64,000 bases of DNA from Anopheles merus (lineage: Eukaryota > Arthropoda > Insecta > Diptera > Culicidae), in contig NC_054084.1 in NCBI RefSeq assembly GCF_017562075.2, positions 48,630,697 through 48,694,696 of the forward strand, in the 5' to 3' direction. This document shows, in pieces, positions 43,034-61,200 of this stretch; within the stretch, counting starts at the first letter, position 1; every line of letters begins with the position of its first letter. The position numbers were made by a program, and so were the translations under genes. A model generated the notes under the pieces. That model ran no database searches, was not told the DNA's origin, and saw only the letters and a list, made by a program, of their open reading frames with translations.

Positions 43034-43411
43034 GTATGTCTCTTTCTCCAATCGTTCTGTTGCTCAAGCTGAAACCTACCCAAATATGGAGAAGATGACA
43101 AAGAAGGCACTCGGTTTGCAGATAAACGAGGCACCACGCCAGCCTGTTACTGGCTTAACCAGCGGCCCTACTAACAAATCCAGACCAACGTAGGGGTCGT
43201 TGTACGAATAGGTAAACGCATTTAGACGCACACGTATAGGTAGACGCGCTTTGAAATCGTCCAAAATTTCATCTATCTCGGGTCAAAGGTCAGCGTCGCG
43301 ACCACATCATGGAAGCAAAGCTACGTGCAAAAATGCCGGTTGTCAAACGATCAGCCTGAGTAAGCAGTTCCGCTTAAAAAAAAACATGTCGCGAAGGACG
43401 AGCTGGAGTCA

Positions 43412-43461
<50 letters not shown>
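43412..43461. repeat. (CT)n microsatellite
   Basis: About 50 bp of CT dinucleotide with two interruptions. Confidence 0.9.
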
Positions 43462-43469
<8 letters not shown>

Positions 43470-43846
43470 GCTCTCTCGCCGTCACCGGTTCGTGGTCCGT
43501 TCCCTCCATGTGGTTTGTGACCATATAATATCACCGGACGAATGAATGTGCTCACATTTCGTACACTCTCGAGGTCTTCCGGATCTCAGCAGCACCTAAA
43601 AATTAAAAAAGGCTGTGATTATATCGTACTTATGCAGTACCAGTACTCACATACAACTCTGAGACGTATCCAAATCTAACGAAACCCTCTTAGCCGCGTT
43701 CAAAAGGGAGATGCTTGGAACGGTATTTGGCCCGTACGTGTGGAAGGACAATGGAGGAACCGACAGGTCTAATACTTTGTCCAAATCAGCAGTGTCGGTG
43801 AGTGAGTACGGAGCAGTTTTTTTCTCGTTTTTTGTAAACATGTTTA

Positions 43847-45436
43847 GGGGAAGGTAGGTAAAGACGAACGCTGCGGGTAAGATTCTCACTTCTCATAAAT
43901 GCATCAAAATGGTAATTTTCGAAAAAATCAACAATGCAGCATCCTAACTTAAAGTTAAACAACACATTTGAGAACATTGTTGGCATAATATATGCAAAAT
44001 TGGTTAAATCCACGAACAAATAAAATTTTCAATCATGTGCACCCTTGTGGATCTAATTTGACTACTACGGATCTTAAGCTCTACAGCTTGTATTGTATAT
44101 ATTTCCGGAAGTTTTATTTAATGAATGAGTTGTCGTGATCATTAATGAAAAAACTGACGAAAGAACGAGAATGAAAGCAATGCAAAATATTGTTTTCTGG
44201 TGGTTTAAACATCCTGGCACCAAAGTGGGAAAGACGGACACTTTGTTATAGGGAAAGATGGACACCGAATTTATTGATTTATTTTACTTCTTATTTCAAT
44301 TGGTGATGAATCGTTTTCTTCAAATACCTTAAATAAGGGTATTCCAAAGCTATAAACCAATCAGCAACTAGAGAAAGCATGCGAGAAGCGGCTGATGAGG
44401 CGCTTCACGAAATCGAATATCTTGTCATGACTTGAACAACTTTAAGCAATAAAAATATGAGGCATTGATACGACATCGTTCAGGAATAGATGAGAAATTC
44501 TATGGGATTACAAATATAAAATGTTAAATTTAGACATGGTGGAAAATGGCTTAAACTATTAACAAGACCCTCAAAAAATACCGGGGTCATGGACTTTTCG
44601 CTGAGTAATTTCCTAAAAGGAAGTTCTAGACTGTTGTTATGTAAGCTGGAGCAACGTCAGCTGTAAGTGCGCGATATTTCAATAATGCTTTAGATGCTGC
44701 ATTCTACGATATATTAGAAGCGGTGCTTACAGTTCCTTTTGTAAATATTCTTCTCCTATCAATTTCATTCATTTTGGATTATAACCTCACAGTAGTTAAA
44801 AGCTTCACTTACATAGCCACTCTGTGCTGTCATTAAGGAACACATTTATTTTCTTCCCTTTCAAAAAAAAAAAAAGAAATGCTTGAACTGTAAGTTCAAA
44901 CCCCTAGTGTAAACACCCACAGGCAGGAGACCTGACAATCTTTAGTTAAGATTTCGTCAACTCAATTGAATAAATCGATGTACTTTAGTGTATGAATAAA
45001 CACAATCATTTTTTGCTCTTAAAAAATGGTGCTTACATTTCCAAAAACCACGGCTGAATGAACCGTCGTTGCAATAGGCCAAGAATTGGTTTATAAACGT
45101 ATCAGGACGTGGAGAGCGATAGAATTTGTTACAATACTGTAAAACTCTTCACTTTCCAACGTTTTCCACAGGTGTCCATCTTACCCTTCATGGTGTCCAT
45201 CTTTCCCATATCAGGTGTCCGTCTTACCCGAACATTTCAAACCCGCACGAAAAAAATCATGTTTTTCATTCATGAAAAAAAACACAAAAATCGATGGAAA
45301 CTTTAAAGTTTGAACACATTTTCTGATAAAGCATGAGTGTAAGATAATGTATGCACATTTTCATTGGTCGTTGCGCTAATATATCCCTAGATTTTTACCA
45401 TTTCCCTTAACGTGTCCGTCTTTACCTACCTTCCCC
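43847..45436. mobile_element. Non-coding TIR element, 1.59 kb, with TA flanks
   Basis: Ends are GGGGAAGGTAGGTAAAGACG and its reverse complement (about 23 bp with one mismatch), flanked on both sides by TA. The word GGGAAAGAYGGACAC or its complement recurs internally at 44227-44271 and at 45170-45232. No ORF above 70 codons is meaningful. The TA duplication suggests a Tc1/mariner-dependent non-autonomous element. Confidence 0.75.
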
Positions 45437-46449
45437 TACCAATTCCCAAGCTAGATTAACTTTGTGAGATTTTTTTTAAGTTTCCAATCGAAGATTATCA
45501 TCATTCGTTAGCTGTTATGCTTTACCTAAAAATTAAAAAAAAAATAATCATTTGGACGTGTCGACGTGTGTTAATGGATGGGACTAACAATTGATGGGTT
45601 GTTAATAGGTGGGACGAACATTGTAGTTTGCAAAATGTGTCATATTATCAAATCCTATGATAGCCTTGTTTTCAAGCACTTATCATTATCGTGGAATTAT
45701 TATTATTGTTGGGGCTTCTTTTTTTTATTTTATTTCTCTTACAAACGACCAAAGTCAAAGCTAAGTAGCTGTTTTGAATCTTGAATGATGGCTAGATTTA
45801 CCTCGATTATGTAAATAGTTTAAAAATAAGTTTTACGCTTATTAAACCTTACAGTATCTTAATTGCATATTAAAATAAGCCTTGTTTTCGATGTCCAAAT
45901 GCCACTGCATGCACAGACATACATACTTACCGCGTTCTTTTGGTTCTATCAACATTGCTGGCACATTCAATAAACATACTGGCAAAATTCCTGGAAGAAT
46001 CTACTTTACAATCTCAATTTGTTGTCTACCACAGCATAGAAGAACACAATAGCCATTTTGTCTCACATTGTCAGTCCAGTAGATTTATTAAACAAGAGGA
46101 ATCATCATCGGGAGTCATTCACTCGTTAAATGCACACACACTAACGGAAGGGCGCGCTCTTATAATGCTTTCTCTTCATTCACTTGCACTCTCTTACTTC
46201 GACCTAATCTTACTCGACGAAGCGGTTTGCTCGGTCAAGCTATCTGTGTGATTTTGTTGTTGTTTTTTTTTGTTGATGTTGTTGCTTTCTCTAAACTCTT
46301 GCTTAATTTTCCTCACATTTTGCTCTATATTATATATACTTTAGTCTCCTCCGCACACGTGTTGGCGGAACGATATTTTCTTGTCTATTTTCGTTGCCTT
46401 GTCCTAGCACATTCATACGCAATTCCCGCAATCGATCGTTCTCTTTCTC

Positions 46450-46515
<66 letters not shown>

Positions 46516-49500
46516 ATACCCGCACATACGTTCTCTCTTTCTCTCTTTTACTCGGCGTTAATTCCGTTTGCTCGTTCCCATTCATACGTAGGCAGTATAG
46601 TATCATCATAATCTCGCATCCCAAACATCCCAAACTTCCCGTACGAACACACACAGTAGTGTCACAATCACGCAGCCTCATGCATACTTAGCCCTAACGT
46701 GCATAATTCGTCTCCGTCCGCTATCATGCACTCGTCGCCTATCATTGCCATTGTGTTAAGGATGTTTGCCCTTGCTGCCTTATATCGCTTTAACTTTGCT
46801 TTAACCCATTCGTTCCTTCGCGCTAGCTTGCTATATTCTGGCTCTCGATCACACGTCGCGCACGCGTGCGCACTGTTTATATCTCAATCAAGCACGTGTT
46901 TCACAATATCGTTTATCTTTCTTCTTTTTTTACTAAAAAAAACTATTTTACATATTTTTTTGTTTTCTTGTTAAAAAAAAGCTTATAAAAACAGAACACA
47001 GTTTATCGATACTCTTTACCGCCATGATTTCTAGTCCGTTTTAAGGGGGGGGGGGGTGAAGAGGGGCATTTGTTTCAGTGTCCTAGGGTGTGTGTGTGTG
47101 TGTGTGTAGGGATGTGTATTTTTCAATGGATTCATTCGTTTGATCCTTCGTTCGAAAAAAAGGGCGCGCTGAATGAATAGAAATATGAAAAAGTTGACCA
47201 AAAGGAGTGCTAGAGATGGAGAACATTGGAAGCAAAAGCGTGGGATTAGAATTTTGAGCGCGACGTCCGCATCCGCGTATTATTTTTTTGCGGATGAAAA
47301 AGTTAAAACAAAAAACAAAATTAAACTCTAAAACATGTACACATCGAGCTTTGTTGTTGCACACACACATCATGCAAAGGAGAATTAGATTTAAAAATTG
47401 TCTACCTTGAGGAGAGAGGTAAGGATAGTGAGGAAGGGGGTGAGGTTCGGCGTATGTCTAGTGTTTACAACTTGCGTCGTAGTACATACAACCAAAAAAG
47501 AAAAAAAACAAAACAAAACAAAAAAGAACTAATTGGAAGTAGAGCGGGCCACTATGTCAAAGGAGAAGCGCCATCTGACACCCGGAAGTCCATCATATCA
47601 TGAATTGGTGGTGGTTGGGTATGGTGATCGTCATCGTCATCGTCATCGGCGTCGTCGTGGTTGTCATTGAGTCCACCAGGGTGAATCGTGTCGGTGTTGG
47701 AAGCGCCAATCCCTTCGAAAAACAAAGCGCCAGAGAGCGCTGCGTGTTTGCCTTTGTCCGTTACAGCTCTGCTCACCATATCATTTGGAGCATATCTTAC
47801 AAAAAGCTTGCGACAAAATGCACCCTGCCAAAGACAAAACAGCCCTCTCAAATATACAGCAGTTCTGCGTGCTTTTTCTCGTCCTTCCTCGAGACCAAGT
47901 ACCGGCCGCGGTTCATGAGTCTTTCCCCTTTTTCCTTGTTTACTGTACCGCACATTTTGCTTTTATGCTAAGGTTTCGTGTGTGTTATCGTTAACCGTAG
48001 TTTCAATAGTGTCTCATTCTATTTTCCGTTCCGTAGGCGCTCGTTTCGTTCGCTCTCACGCGTTGAAACGACATGAACGGACAGGCAGAATAGAAAACTT
48101 ATTGCATCTCGTTTCGATCAATTATGCCACTATTTGTTGTGTCATCCCAAAAAAGAGACGTCCAATGGAAGAGGCTCGTGGAGTGGTCTCTGCGCTCAGA
48201 ATGGTTGTTTGTTTGTTTGTTTGTTTGTTTGTGTGTAGTTACTAGGTATATAAATGTATAATGAGAGGTTGTGCTGTTACCAGGGTTGTGGTAAGAGTTT
48301 TGTGCGAAAGGCGGTCACCACATCCCGTAGCCGTCGTTGATCCCCTCTCCTGGCTTTACACTCTACACTCCCTCCACCAGTCTGTTTATCAGTAATTATT
48401 GCTTATAATCACACCCTGCTTGCTGAGAGTGTCCGCTGACTGAACTGGTTTCTCGCGAATCCCATGGCGATCGTATTCCGGAACACTACTAGGAATACAC
48501 AACACACACATACACACACATACAAACATGAATGCAAATGTGGTTGTGTTTTCAAAACCCTCCCAGGCAGCTAGCAGTACCAAATATCAATTGATCCTTC
48601 TTGCACAAGGGTTCTTTTACTTCGTGCCGGGAAATGTTCTGTCATACCACATGCACACGCAACGACTTCATATACTTTTATACTTTTGAATGTTGTTACA
48701 CTATTTTCTTTATCACAAAGTAGTACAGGATTGTGAAATAAATCAAAACTATACGGTCTACTACACGGATCGTACCAGCAAATAATCACGATGCTTTCAG
48801 GTCAAGACTTCGAGCTGATTGTTGTTTTTTTCTGACTCATGTGCTATGCTTGTCTAATGCAGCGCAAATTTAATATTTTACCACGTCCTAAAATGTCCAT
48901 AAAAATTAGTCCAATAAAATTAAGTGTAATAGTAAGCTATCGTAATCTTCGCCGGGATAGGCAGTGGACACAATTATTAATCTATACTTAATAGCCGTGC
49001 TGCCTTGGTCGGTGTTATGATCGTAAAATTAGGATTTCGATTTCGAGCTCGACCTCTGTTTCCCATTGTCTGAGTGAGATGGTAGTAGTTAGAGCTACTA
49101 TCCTTCTAAATCGCAATAGCTACAGAGACCCAAGACCCGAGATTGTGAGCTTGTGTTCTTTATCACCATCTACACACACTATTGTTTCTAACAGTGCACA
49201 TAACTTGCACGCAAATGGCTGGCGATAGACGAGAAACCGTAAAGCAAAACAAAACTAACAAACGAAAAAACTCGATCGCTGGCTGGCACATTACTGGAGG
49301 ATGATGCGTTAGCGCATTATCGGCGATTGATGAAGACGAAGCCAAAATCAGAATACAAGAAGAATACCTCCACACGGCGAAGCACTACACTTCATGACGG
49401 ACGCATGCATCGCTGCTGTCGTCACCGGGAGGATGTTGTGTGGTTGCTCTGTTGATGGATTCGGTTGAACATTTTTCGTGGAGGTGTGTGTGTGTGTGTG

Positions 49501-49620
49501 TGTGTGTATTATGTTTGCTGTCGTTTTCCATGGTGATGATGGTGTTTCGCCCTTGTTAGATTCATCGAAGCCCCTTCCCTTCTCCTATAGCATGTCTGCA
49601 ACCGCTTGTCGGACGTTTTA
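45437..49620. other. Region 3' of gustavus, possibly a long 3' UTR
   Basis: No supported gene. Simple repeats at 46437-46516 (CT then CA), 48205-48237 (GTTT) and 49485-49508 (GT). Minus-strand AATAAA candidates (plus TTTATT) near 46084 and 45727 could end a long gustavus 3' UTR; no transcript evidence is available. Confidence 0.4.
46437..46516. repeat. Compound (CT)n(CA)n microsatellite
   Basis: About 55 bp of CT/TCTC followed by about 25 bp of CA. Confidence 0.9.
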
Positions 49621-50559
49621 TTATCTTCGATCCCGGTACAATAGATAGGTTTTCATCGATTGCGGCAGGGCTAGGTTTGGTATACGTTCCTCTAGATACG
49701 TCCGGCCGATTCTCTGGCGGATGACGCGCCTGCAGAGATCCATTAGTGGTAGCGGTTCGGCTAAAATAGGAGGAAAGACACGTGTTAGTATTATTATTAC
49801 TATTGTCATTGCTCCTTCCATTGCAGCAAACGCGGTGGTGCGTTGATGGTGATTGTACTTACGGTCCAAGCCGCCAATATATTTCATCGTTATTTCACAG
49901 TGCCCCCAGACGGCCGATACGATCGGGTAAAGTTTACGCCCCTTCAGTCCCTTGAACGCCACACCCAAATACTGGCCATCGACGATAAAGCTGAGCGTAC
50001 CCTCGTCCATGTCGAGTGCGACGAGGAACTTGTCCGGCACCAGAAACGTTTCCTCCGACTTCAGTATCGCAGGATAGGTGACGCCCGGGCAGGACTTGGA
50101 GTTGTGGAACAGTTTATTGCGTCCCAGGTCCCAGCCCCAGCTGTGCTCGTTCAGGCCGACTAAGCTTTGATAACCTACGGAGTGCAGGGGTGCTTCCGCA
50201 GTCGCCACTCCGATCACTGCGTGCGTTCCGCGCTGCCGTGTCGACCAGAACACCTCCCACACGTGCAAGCCCTTGGTGAAGCCCACCTTGCCCCGTATGC
50301 AGTCTGTGCTTTGTGCCACCGGATGTCGGTGGAAGGTCATTTTGTCATCCTCCTTGACGAACACGTTTAGCGATCGGTCCTCCGAGTTCCAGGAATATTT
50401 GAGCTGCGTTTCTCGGGGTGCCGGCGGCATATCGAGCAGGACGTCCAGCCGAGCGGGGCGCTGGAAGTGAGCGGCCAGTTCGCGGGGAATCTTCGGAATG
50501 AACGGGGACGGCTGATCGCGGCTGACCGTTTTGACGCTGCCACTGATTTTTTGGCCCAT
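49621..50559 (-). CDS. gus: Gustavus, SPRY domain and SOCS box protein (SPSB1/4 orthologue), exons 50559-49863 and 49760-49621
   Basis: The donor GTAAGT starts at 49862 and the acceptor TTTTAG ends at 49761. The phase-1 joint C|CC restores Pro and gives 278 residues from [10 protein letters not shown], about the length of Drosophila gustavus. Residues about 60-230 are the SPRY domain ([41 protein letters not shown]). The last exon supplies the SOCS box ([16 protein letters not shown]…[14 protein letters not shown]). The family is a Cullin-RING E3 substrate receptor; gustavus binds Vasa and helps localise it to the germ plasm. Without the last exon the frame reads into the intron and loses the SOCS box. 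The open frame continues upstream of this Met to the exon's acceptor at 50777. Confidence 0.95.
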   Translation of the reverse strand: MGQKISGSVKTVSRDQPSPFIPKIPRELAAHFQRPARLDVLLDMPPAPRETQLKYSWNSEDRSLNVFVKEDDKMTFHRHPVAQSTDCIRGKVGFTKGLHVWEVFWSTRQRGTHAVIGVATAEAPLHSVGYQSLVGLNEHSWGWDLGRNKLFHNSKSCPGVTYPAILKSEETFLVPDKFLVALDMDEGTLSFIVDGQYLGVAFKGLKGRKLYPIVSAVWGHCEITMKYIGGLDRKYNHHQRTTAFAAMEGAMTIVIIILTRVFPPILAEPLPLMDLCRRVIRQRIGRTYLEERIPNLALPQSMKTYLLYRDRR

Positions 50560-55020
<4,461 letters not shown>

Positions 55021-55242
55021 TGAAGAAAGCGTAGCTGCTTGTAGCAACACGATCAAGTTGCGAAAGAGTTTCGAAAATCGATCATAGCATACGTGATAAA
55101 TGTGTTTTAAATATGATCGCTTTTCATATTGGCTTTCGCCCGTTATTCGAGGCGATCCTTTCGAACGAGCTAACCTATAACTTCCGCCAGCCACGACGGA
55201 TGTGGTATTGTTCGAAGCGTACAGAAGAGGCAGTAGAAGCAC

Positions 55243-58200
55243 TTGAAAACATTTTTAAAAGATGGTTCGGTGTCATTTTATACAAGAAATAGTCAACATC
55301 GTTCTACTTTAGCTAAAGGTCTGGGCCTCCGCAGACACTGGTAATGTGACACTTTGACCAAAGGTTTTTGGTTGTAGGCTACGAACTGGAATCAGTTTAC
55401 CAACACCCTACCTCCGCAACGTGATCCAGCGGCCTGAGAAAAAGTCCAAAAAGGATCTTTTGCTGTAGGATACATGTTTAAATAAAGAGAGCAAAAAGCT
55501 GCTACTAAAAATATGCATTACACATATACGATCGTGCGATCGTATTCATTGACCACATCCGTCGATCACCAGTCTGAGAAGGAACACGATTCGAGTGATC
55601 TGGGACATCCTGTTTCCGAGGAACTGCTGGGAGGGTACAGCAAATGCACACACTGTGATTAACACACAGTGTGGGCTTGTTTTTACACAGTCTGTCTGAT
55701 GTCAGTGATCTAACTACTAGCTTGTAAAACATCCGAACGGCATATGGTAAATTGATTCAATTCACCGCATTGATGATAATGACTAAGACCGAGAACCAGA
55801 TGCAAAACAGATCGCACGAAAAATGAATCATTTCATTATTCATTTCTAGATGACAAGGCAAGACTGGCTGACTGGACACACGCAGACCGAATGGATGCAT
55901 AAATGGTATTCTTACACACCAACTGATACGTCTTTAGAGCAGCAAATTTCAGCAGCTAACTTATATAAATTCTAATGATGTATTTCAATCGGGCAAGAGC
56001 ACACACACAAAAAAGGCACGATTCTAAAGCATACTCGACCGGCGACAAAGATCGATTGTTCAATGCTGTCTGCTCTTAGACCCGCTGCTGAGTGCTGCGT
56101 TTTGTTGCAGACCTTGGGAAGTAATTCGTCGTTCGCGAAGGTTTGTCCGTGCGACTGGGGCAGTAGACGGTTATGTAAGGTCCGAACATTATGATTGAAA
56201 TGCAAAAGCCGCACACGGCGCGGCCACAGCAGCCGCCGAATGAAAGAGACGGCACACACGCGTTAACCTTCAATACGACAAAATCATGGCATAAACCAGC
56301 ACACCATTCGGTGTGTGCTGGGAACTGTATTTGGGAGTGGAAACCTCCAACACAGAAGTGTTTGTGCGCGCATTTATGTTGCGAAGTGGCGGTGGTGTGC
56401 CAGTGGCGCCGTTCAATGAAAAGAAGAGAAAAAATACATGCGTACGTCTTTAAAAAAAGCCATGCCGCCAGTTATGCTGCGCACCATGACATGCTTTCCA
56501 CCCGTCCTATGTGCACTCCATTCGCCCTGCGGAGCCTGACACAGGGAGGAGGTGCACCCAGTCCAATACCGCGGCTAGATTTCGCATTTTTGCAGCTTTA
56601 CATAATGCAGCCGGCACTCGCAAACCAACGCCACTGTCGTTGCGCGTGCTGCTGTGCTGCTGACATCGATAACTGTGCGTGGTACAGTGGCAATGTATCG
56701 TTCGTTACACATCTAATTCTTTCACTCAGGTTTTACACTCAAACTCGCTAAAATCTTGCGCGGTGTGGATGCAGCGGGTTGAGGGGTGTGTTACAAGTCG
56801 AGTGCTTTGTTGCAGTATAAATGTAAATAAAACAAACAATTTATCGTATAAAAATATTCTTGAGTGTTGGGTGGAACAACAAACATTACCTTGAAATAGA
56901 AATTTACGTTATGAAAATAGTCCAACGACCACGAATGATGAAAAACACACATGTGTGCTCGATATCACGGTAATTTGTAGTAAAACAAAACGTCTTATTC
57001 TGCGTGCGCGCGCATTAACATTCGTCTATATCGCAATCGTTGCACAATGATCTCGTACGCGCGCGGCTGAGGTTGCAACCCGTACAAAGCCATTCGAGCA
57101 AGGACCGGTTGATCGTGCAGCAGTGGTCGCAATATGACATCGTCCTAGCTGCGTACCCCAGCCAACCAACCAAGAGAACCATGCATGGCCTATCCTCGAT
57201 GCACGATGGCAGGTTTTTCGGTGGCCGTCATATCATTCGAATTGACTGCACGCTTTATCCCTGGCTGGCACACTACCAGTTCACGCGCCTACCACTACGT
57301 ACCAGTGTGTGTCGGGGGCAAAGTATCGGTGCGTGCCGTGCGCCATTAAGATGGCCTCGTACGTGCAAACGTGTGCTGCGTCGTGCGGCTGTGTATGCTC
57401 AAAGTTCGCTGCGAACACGCGCGCTGCCCGGGTAGGGAAGAAGGAGTGGGCAGCAAGCGATTGACCTTTTACCGAAAACAATGACCATTAAAAAATTTAT
57501 GCAGATTGAGCATAATGAGACGACCTTGATGATCAAAACTCCACTAGCGACCAAACGTATGGGACGGACTGGTCTGTGTGTGTGTGTGTATTTCGGCTGA
57601 GCAAACCACGCAATCGTAACCAGCCAGCTGCTTTAGCCATAGATACTAACGCAATCGTAGATGGCGGCGCGTGGTACGCAACGCATCGTCGAGGCGACTG
57701 GCAAAACGTACGTAGGAATGGGTAGGCAAATCCATTTTTGTCCGCTGACAGAGTTCGCTAGACTATTGCTACAGATATTGACATTTGCCTATCAATTCAT
57801 GGCTTCGCTAAATGGCGCGCGGTCCTACTCTGTAACACCACCGCGCGGCGCAATGCCTGAACTTCATTCAGTGTGTGAGGTTGAAGAACATGGTCACCAC
57901 CACCGTCCGGCCGACATTGAAGCTCCAGCGACGAATGGTGGAGGAGGAACAAAGCTAAATGCAAATCAAACAAACTGCTCCAAAGCTGCTGCGTGCGACG
58001 GCGAGTGGTACTCACGCACATGGGATCTTCATCCTTGTGACATCACGAAGTATGATGACACGGTTGCGCATGTGTTTCTGTGTGTGCGAGTGTGTGTTCT
58101 TCGTTGTTCGCGCGAGTTTAGCGGATTTCTTGGGCAAACGGTGCCCAAATTTTGAACCTGTTTTGGTGCCCCTGAGATTATGATGCTCACACTGTAGCTG

Positions 58201-61200
58201 ACACCTTTTAAACCCTGAACACCCCCATAGACCCCCAGATAATCATGACGCATTTTTTTTCTTCTGTCAAGTGACGACTGGTACCCCCAACAGGTGTGTA
58301 ACGAATGCTTAGTATTGGTACTAGTATATACTGTCTGTCTGTGTGTAAACGTTTACCATCGTTTGATGATTATTTGCTTCCCCGTTCGGAACCTGAAAGC
58401 GCGCGCGGTGTTGTCCTTCGACTTTGCGATCAGCATGCGTCTTACACGATGAGACCCACCAGCACTACACAATTAGCAGCAATTTAACGCTCTTTTGCTT
58501 TATGTAAATCCATATTACAACGGCACGAAAAGCAAATCCTCACACAGCTGCCTGTGCAACTTCCCTGTTTGCCATTTGCGTTAAGCTATTTGCGCTTTTT
58601 TTTTGTACAACCTCTTTAGATAAATATCACCCAAGCGGGTATATGGAGTGGTACATTTGTGCAATTATGCGTTATCTCTTCAGTGTGCGGTGTTTCTTTC
58701 CTTGTGCGTTGTGACACGTTTTTACATACGCGCTGGTTTGGACCTTGGCTCCACACGTGCATACACCTTGTCATTGTCTATTGGTACTTTACAACAAATA
58801 TACAAGTGCGTTGTGGGAAAAGGCGTTTACGCCGCATGCAGATCCGTTTCCCGCACACGGCACGCTAATATCATTTTGCTTTGGAACGGTGGAGTGAACA
58901 TTGATAAAATGATACTAGAATGAAACAAACGCTTGCAAACCAAACAGTGGGAAACAAGCCAACACGTGCGACGTGCGTGGGCCTATAGGAAACACCCACG
59001 TAGGGGTTTCAAGTATTAAGCCGTTTCGTCTCATTCTTTCCGAAAGGTAGCATAACCCAAAGACACATGCAAATCTCCGGCTGTGATTATTCAATAGGAG
59101 AAATCCCCTCTTCGGTCCATATGATCGCGCACTAATGTGAATGTGGCCAGGGTCAGCATCATTATTTCTATTATTTGCTACACCATTTACAGCCGACAGC
59201 AGTAGGCACAGATAAAATGACACAGACAACTTCTTACGACGGCGACTATCATTTGTCGCGACATCCACGATCGCGAAGGTGGCAACAGATCCTTGTTTGG
59301 AGATTCAACGCGCAGCAACGTAAATTTGTCTCCGCTTTCATTACCGAACAGCATATTTGTTGCCCAGGATATATTTTTCATCCTTGTGTGGGTTATCTGT
59401 AAGACTGTGACAATCTGCTACAACTACAACACCATAACCCATAGTGCAAGCAACAAGAAAGGGAGCAAAGGCAAATTTAAATAATTTAGTAACCAGCATA
59501 ATTCAACTGACTTTTTTCACAGCAAAAGTTTAATTTGAACCTATTATTACTAGTTAAAACATAAGAAACAATTGGATATCTACTGGTGCCACACGGATGC
59601 GGGTTTTAGTAGCATACATTATTGATACCTCCGAGCAGCGTATGACTTTACGTTTTAGTATACCGTTTTCACTCAGCTGGCGCCCTGTACCACATTTATT
59701 AAAAAAAAAAAAAAACGAAGGTCACTGATGCCCTTATAAATTTACACAATCCGCCATGCACAATAAGGCCGGGGATCGACCAAACGCGTTGAACGGATAC
59801 TATATATTTGTTACTTCCTAAAAATTATATTATTGTTTGTGTAATCGATACGTCCGATTGCAACCATTGCAAAAGAAATGTTCGTGGGTGTCTCGCTGTT
59901 CGGGTCGAGGCGAGACAACAACCTCTAAAGGACATCCCCCTCGTGTTTGCTTGCATTAACCTTCGCTAAGGAGGAAGACCCCTTACTTCGATCGATACAC
60001 AAAAGCGACTGAAATGTGATGACGTACGAATGTACACATCACGCACACACCAAGCCTGTACACATACGTTTGCTCATGCATAGCACCATGGCCTAGAAGC
60101 GAGAGAGGTCAAGGAACGTTGTATAGTAACTGCACGTTGTGCAGATCATTCTACCGCTCCATATGAGGGACACGGAGGACGTTGACGAGCAGTACGAAAG
60201 CGGGTGATGATGAGACTATTTTAGAGGACAATATTTAGTCACCACCCGCCATCACACTCAACGTATAAACCATGTCAACTAATAAACGAGATCACATCCA
60301 CAACGAAGGGACTCTGTCAACTGTACACACAACTGACCATGCGATCGTCGTCTGTCTGTCGTCTTATTCGTACAGCTGAACCAGAGTGGCGCGGCCTTGT
60401 TAAATGGTTATGATCCGCTTCGTCTCTCGTCCCGCATTTGTTTATGATTTATTGAATTAATTGACCGATGCTTTACCAACACCAGTGCAGCTATTCGCAA
60501 CACTCGCCCTTATCATCCCACATTGACATTAATGAGTGTTTAAGGTCGTCCGTGGTTGGACGTCGGCCAATTGAGTGGACGGTCCGAATGGGTGTGTTTC
60601 TGGTGAGCAAGGCTACAGCAACTCTTAAACCAAAATGACAGTCCAAAGTTTGTCTAGTACCGGTTGTCCTGTTTGACGCTACCCATAATACACGTGCTTT
60701 TATCGATTGGTGTCGCCGGTGTCTCGCTGGACACACAAAGATTGCGGCGTTCATCAAGTTAAAAGTTTTATAGTGTGTTCTTTAAACAGGAAGAACCGTC
60801 CAATCGAAGGTATGCTACCGCGTGGACCCTAAGGCGCGCGTTGTTGATGTGTGCGCGAAATAACGAACGTGCTTGGCGAAGCGATAAAGATATGCAGCGA
60901 TGTGTGCAACCGAAAAAAACGAAAGAACGAACCAACCGTACCGCCCAACGGCGCGTTTGGTGGATACTAGCACCACTTCATTTCGTATGCACGGTTCGAA
61001 TCTCTTCACCATCGACGACCGTTTCCTTGATTGGCTTTGTCGAGTCGTTGCACTGGCGACAAATCGATTTTTCATCAGCAGTTCGTAGCGTGAATAGACA
61101 ACACAACTGAATGGCTGTTCAGCTGACCGCTACTGTTGCTAAGATCGTCTTTCCGTTTGTCTGGTATCGGTTTCCAAGCGGTCTTAGTCGCCCGGACCAT

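Noticed and set aside
49764..49862. Continuous 377-codon gustavus ORF through KYNHHQRTT
   Set aside because: This stretch is an intron with clean donor and acceptor. Splicing restores the known SPRY to SOCS-box joint.
57661..58155. 164-codon ORF and its neighbours at 56191 and 57040
   Set aside because: Unrecognised, overlapping, and without conserved motifs or splice partners.
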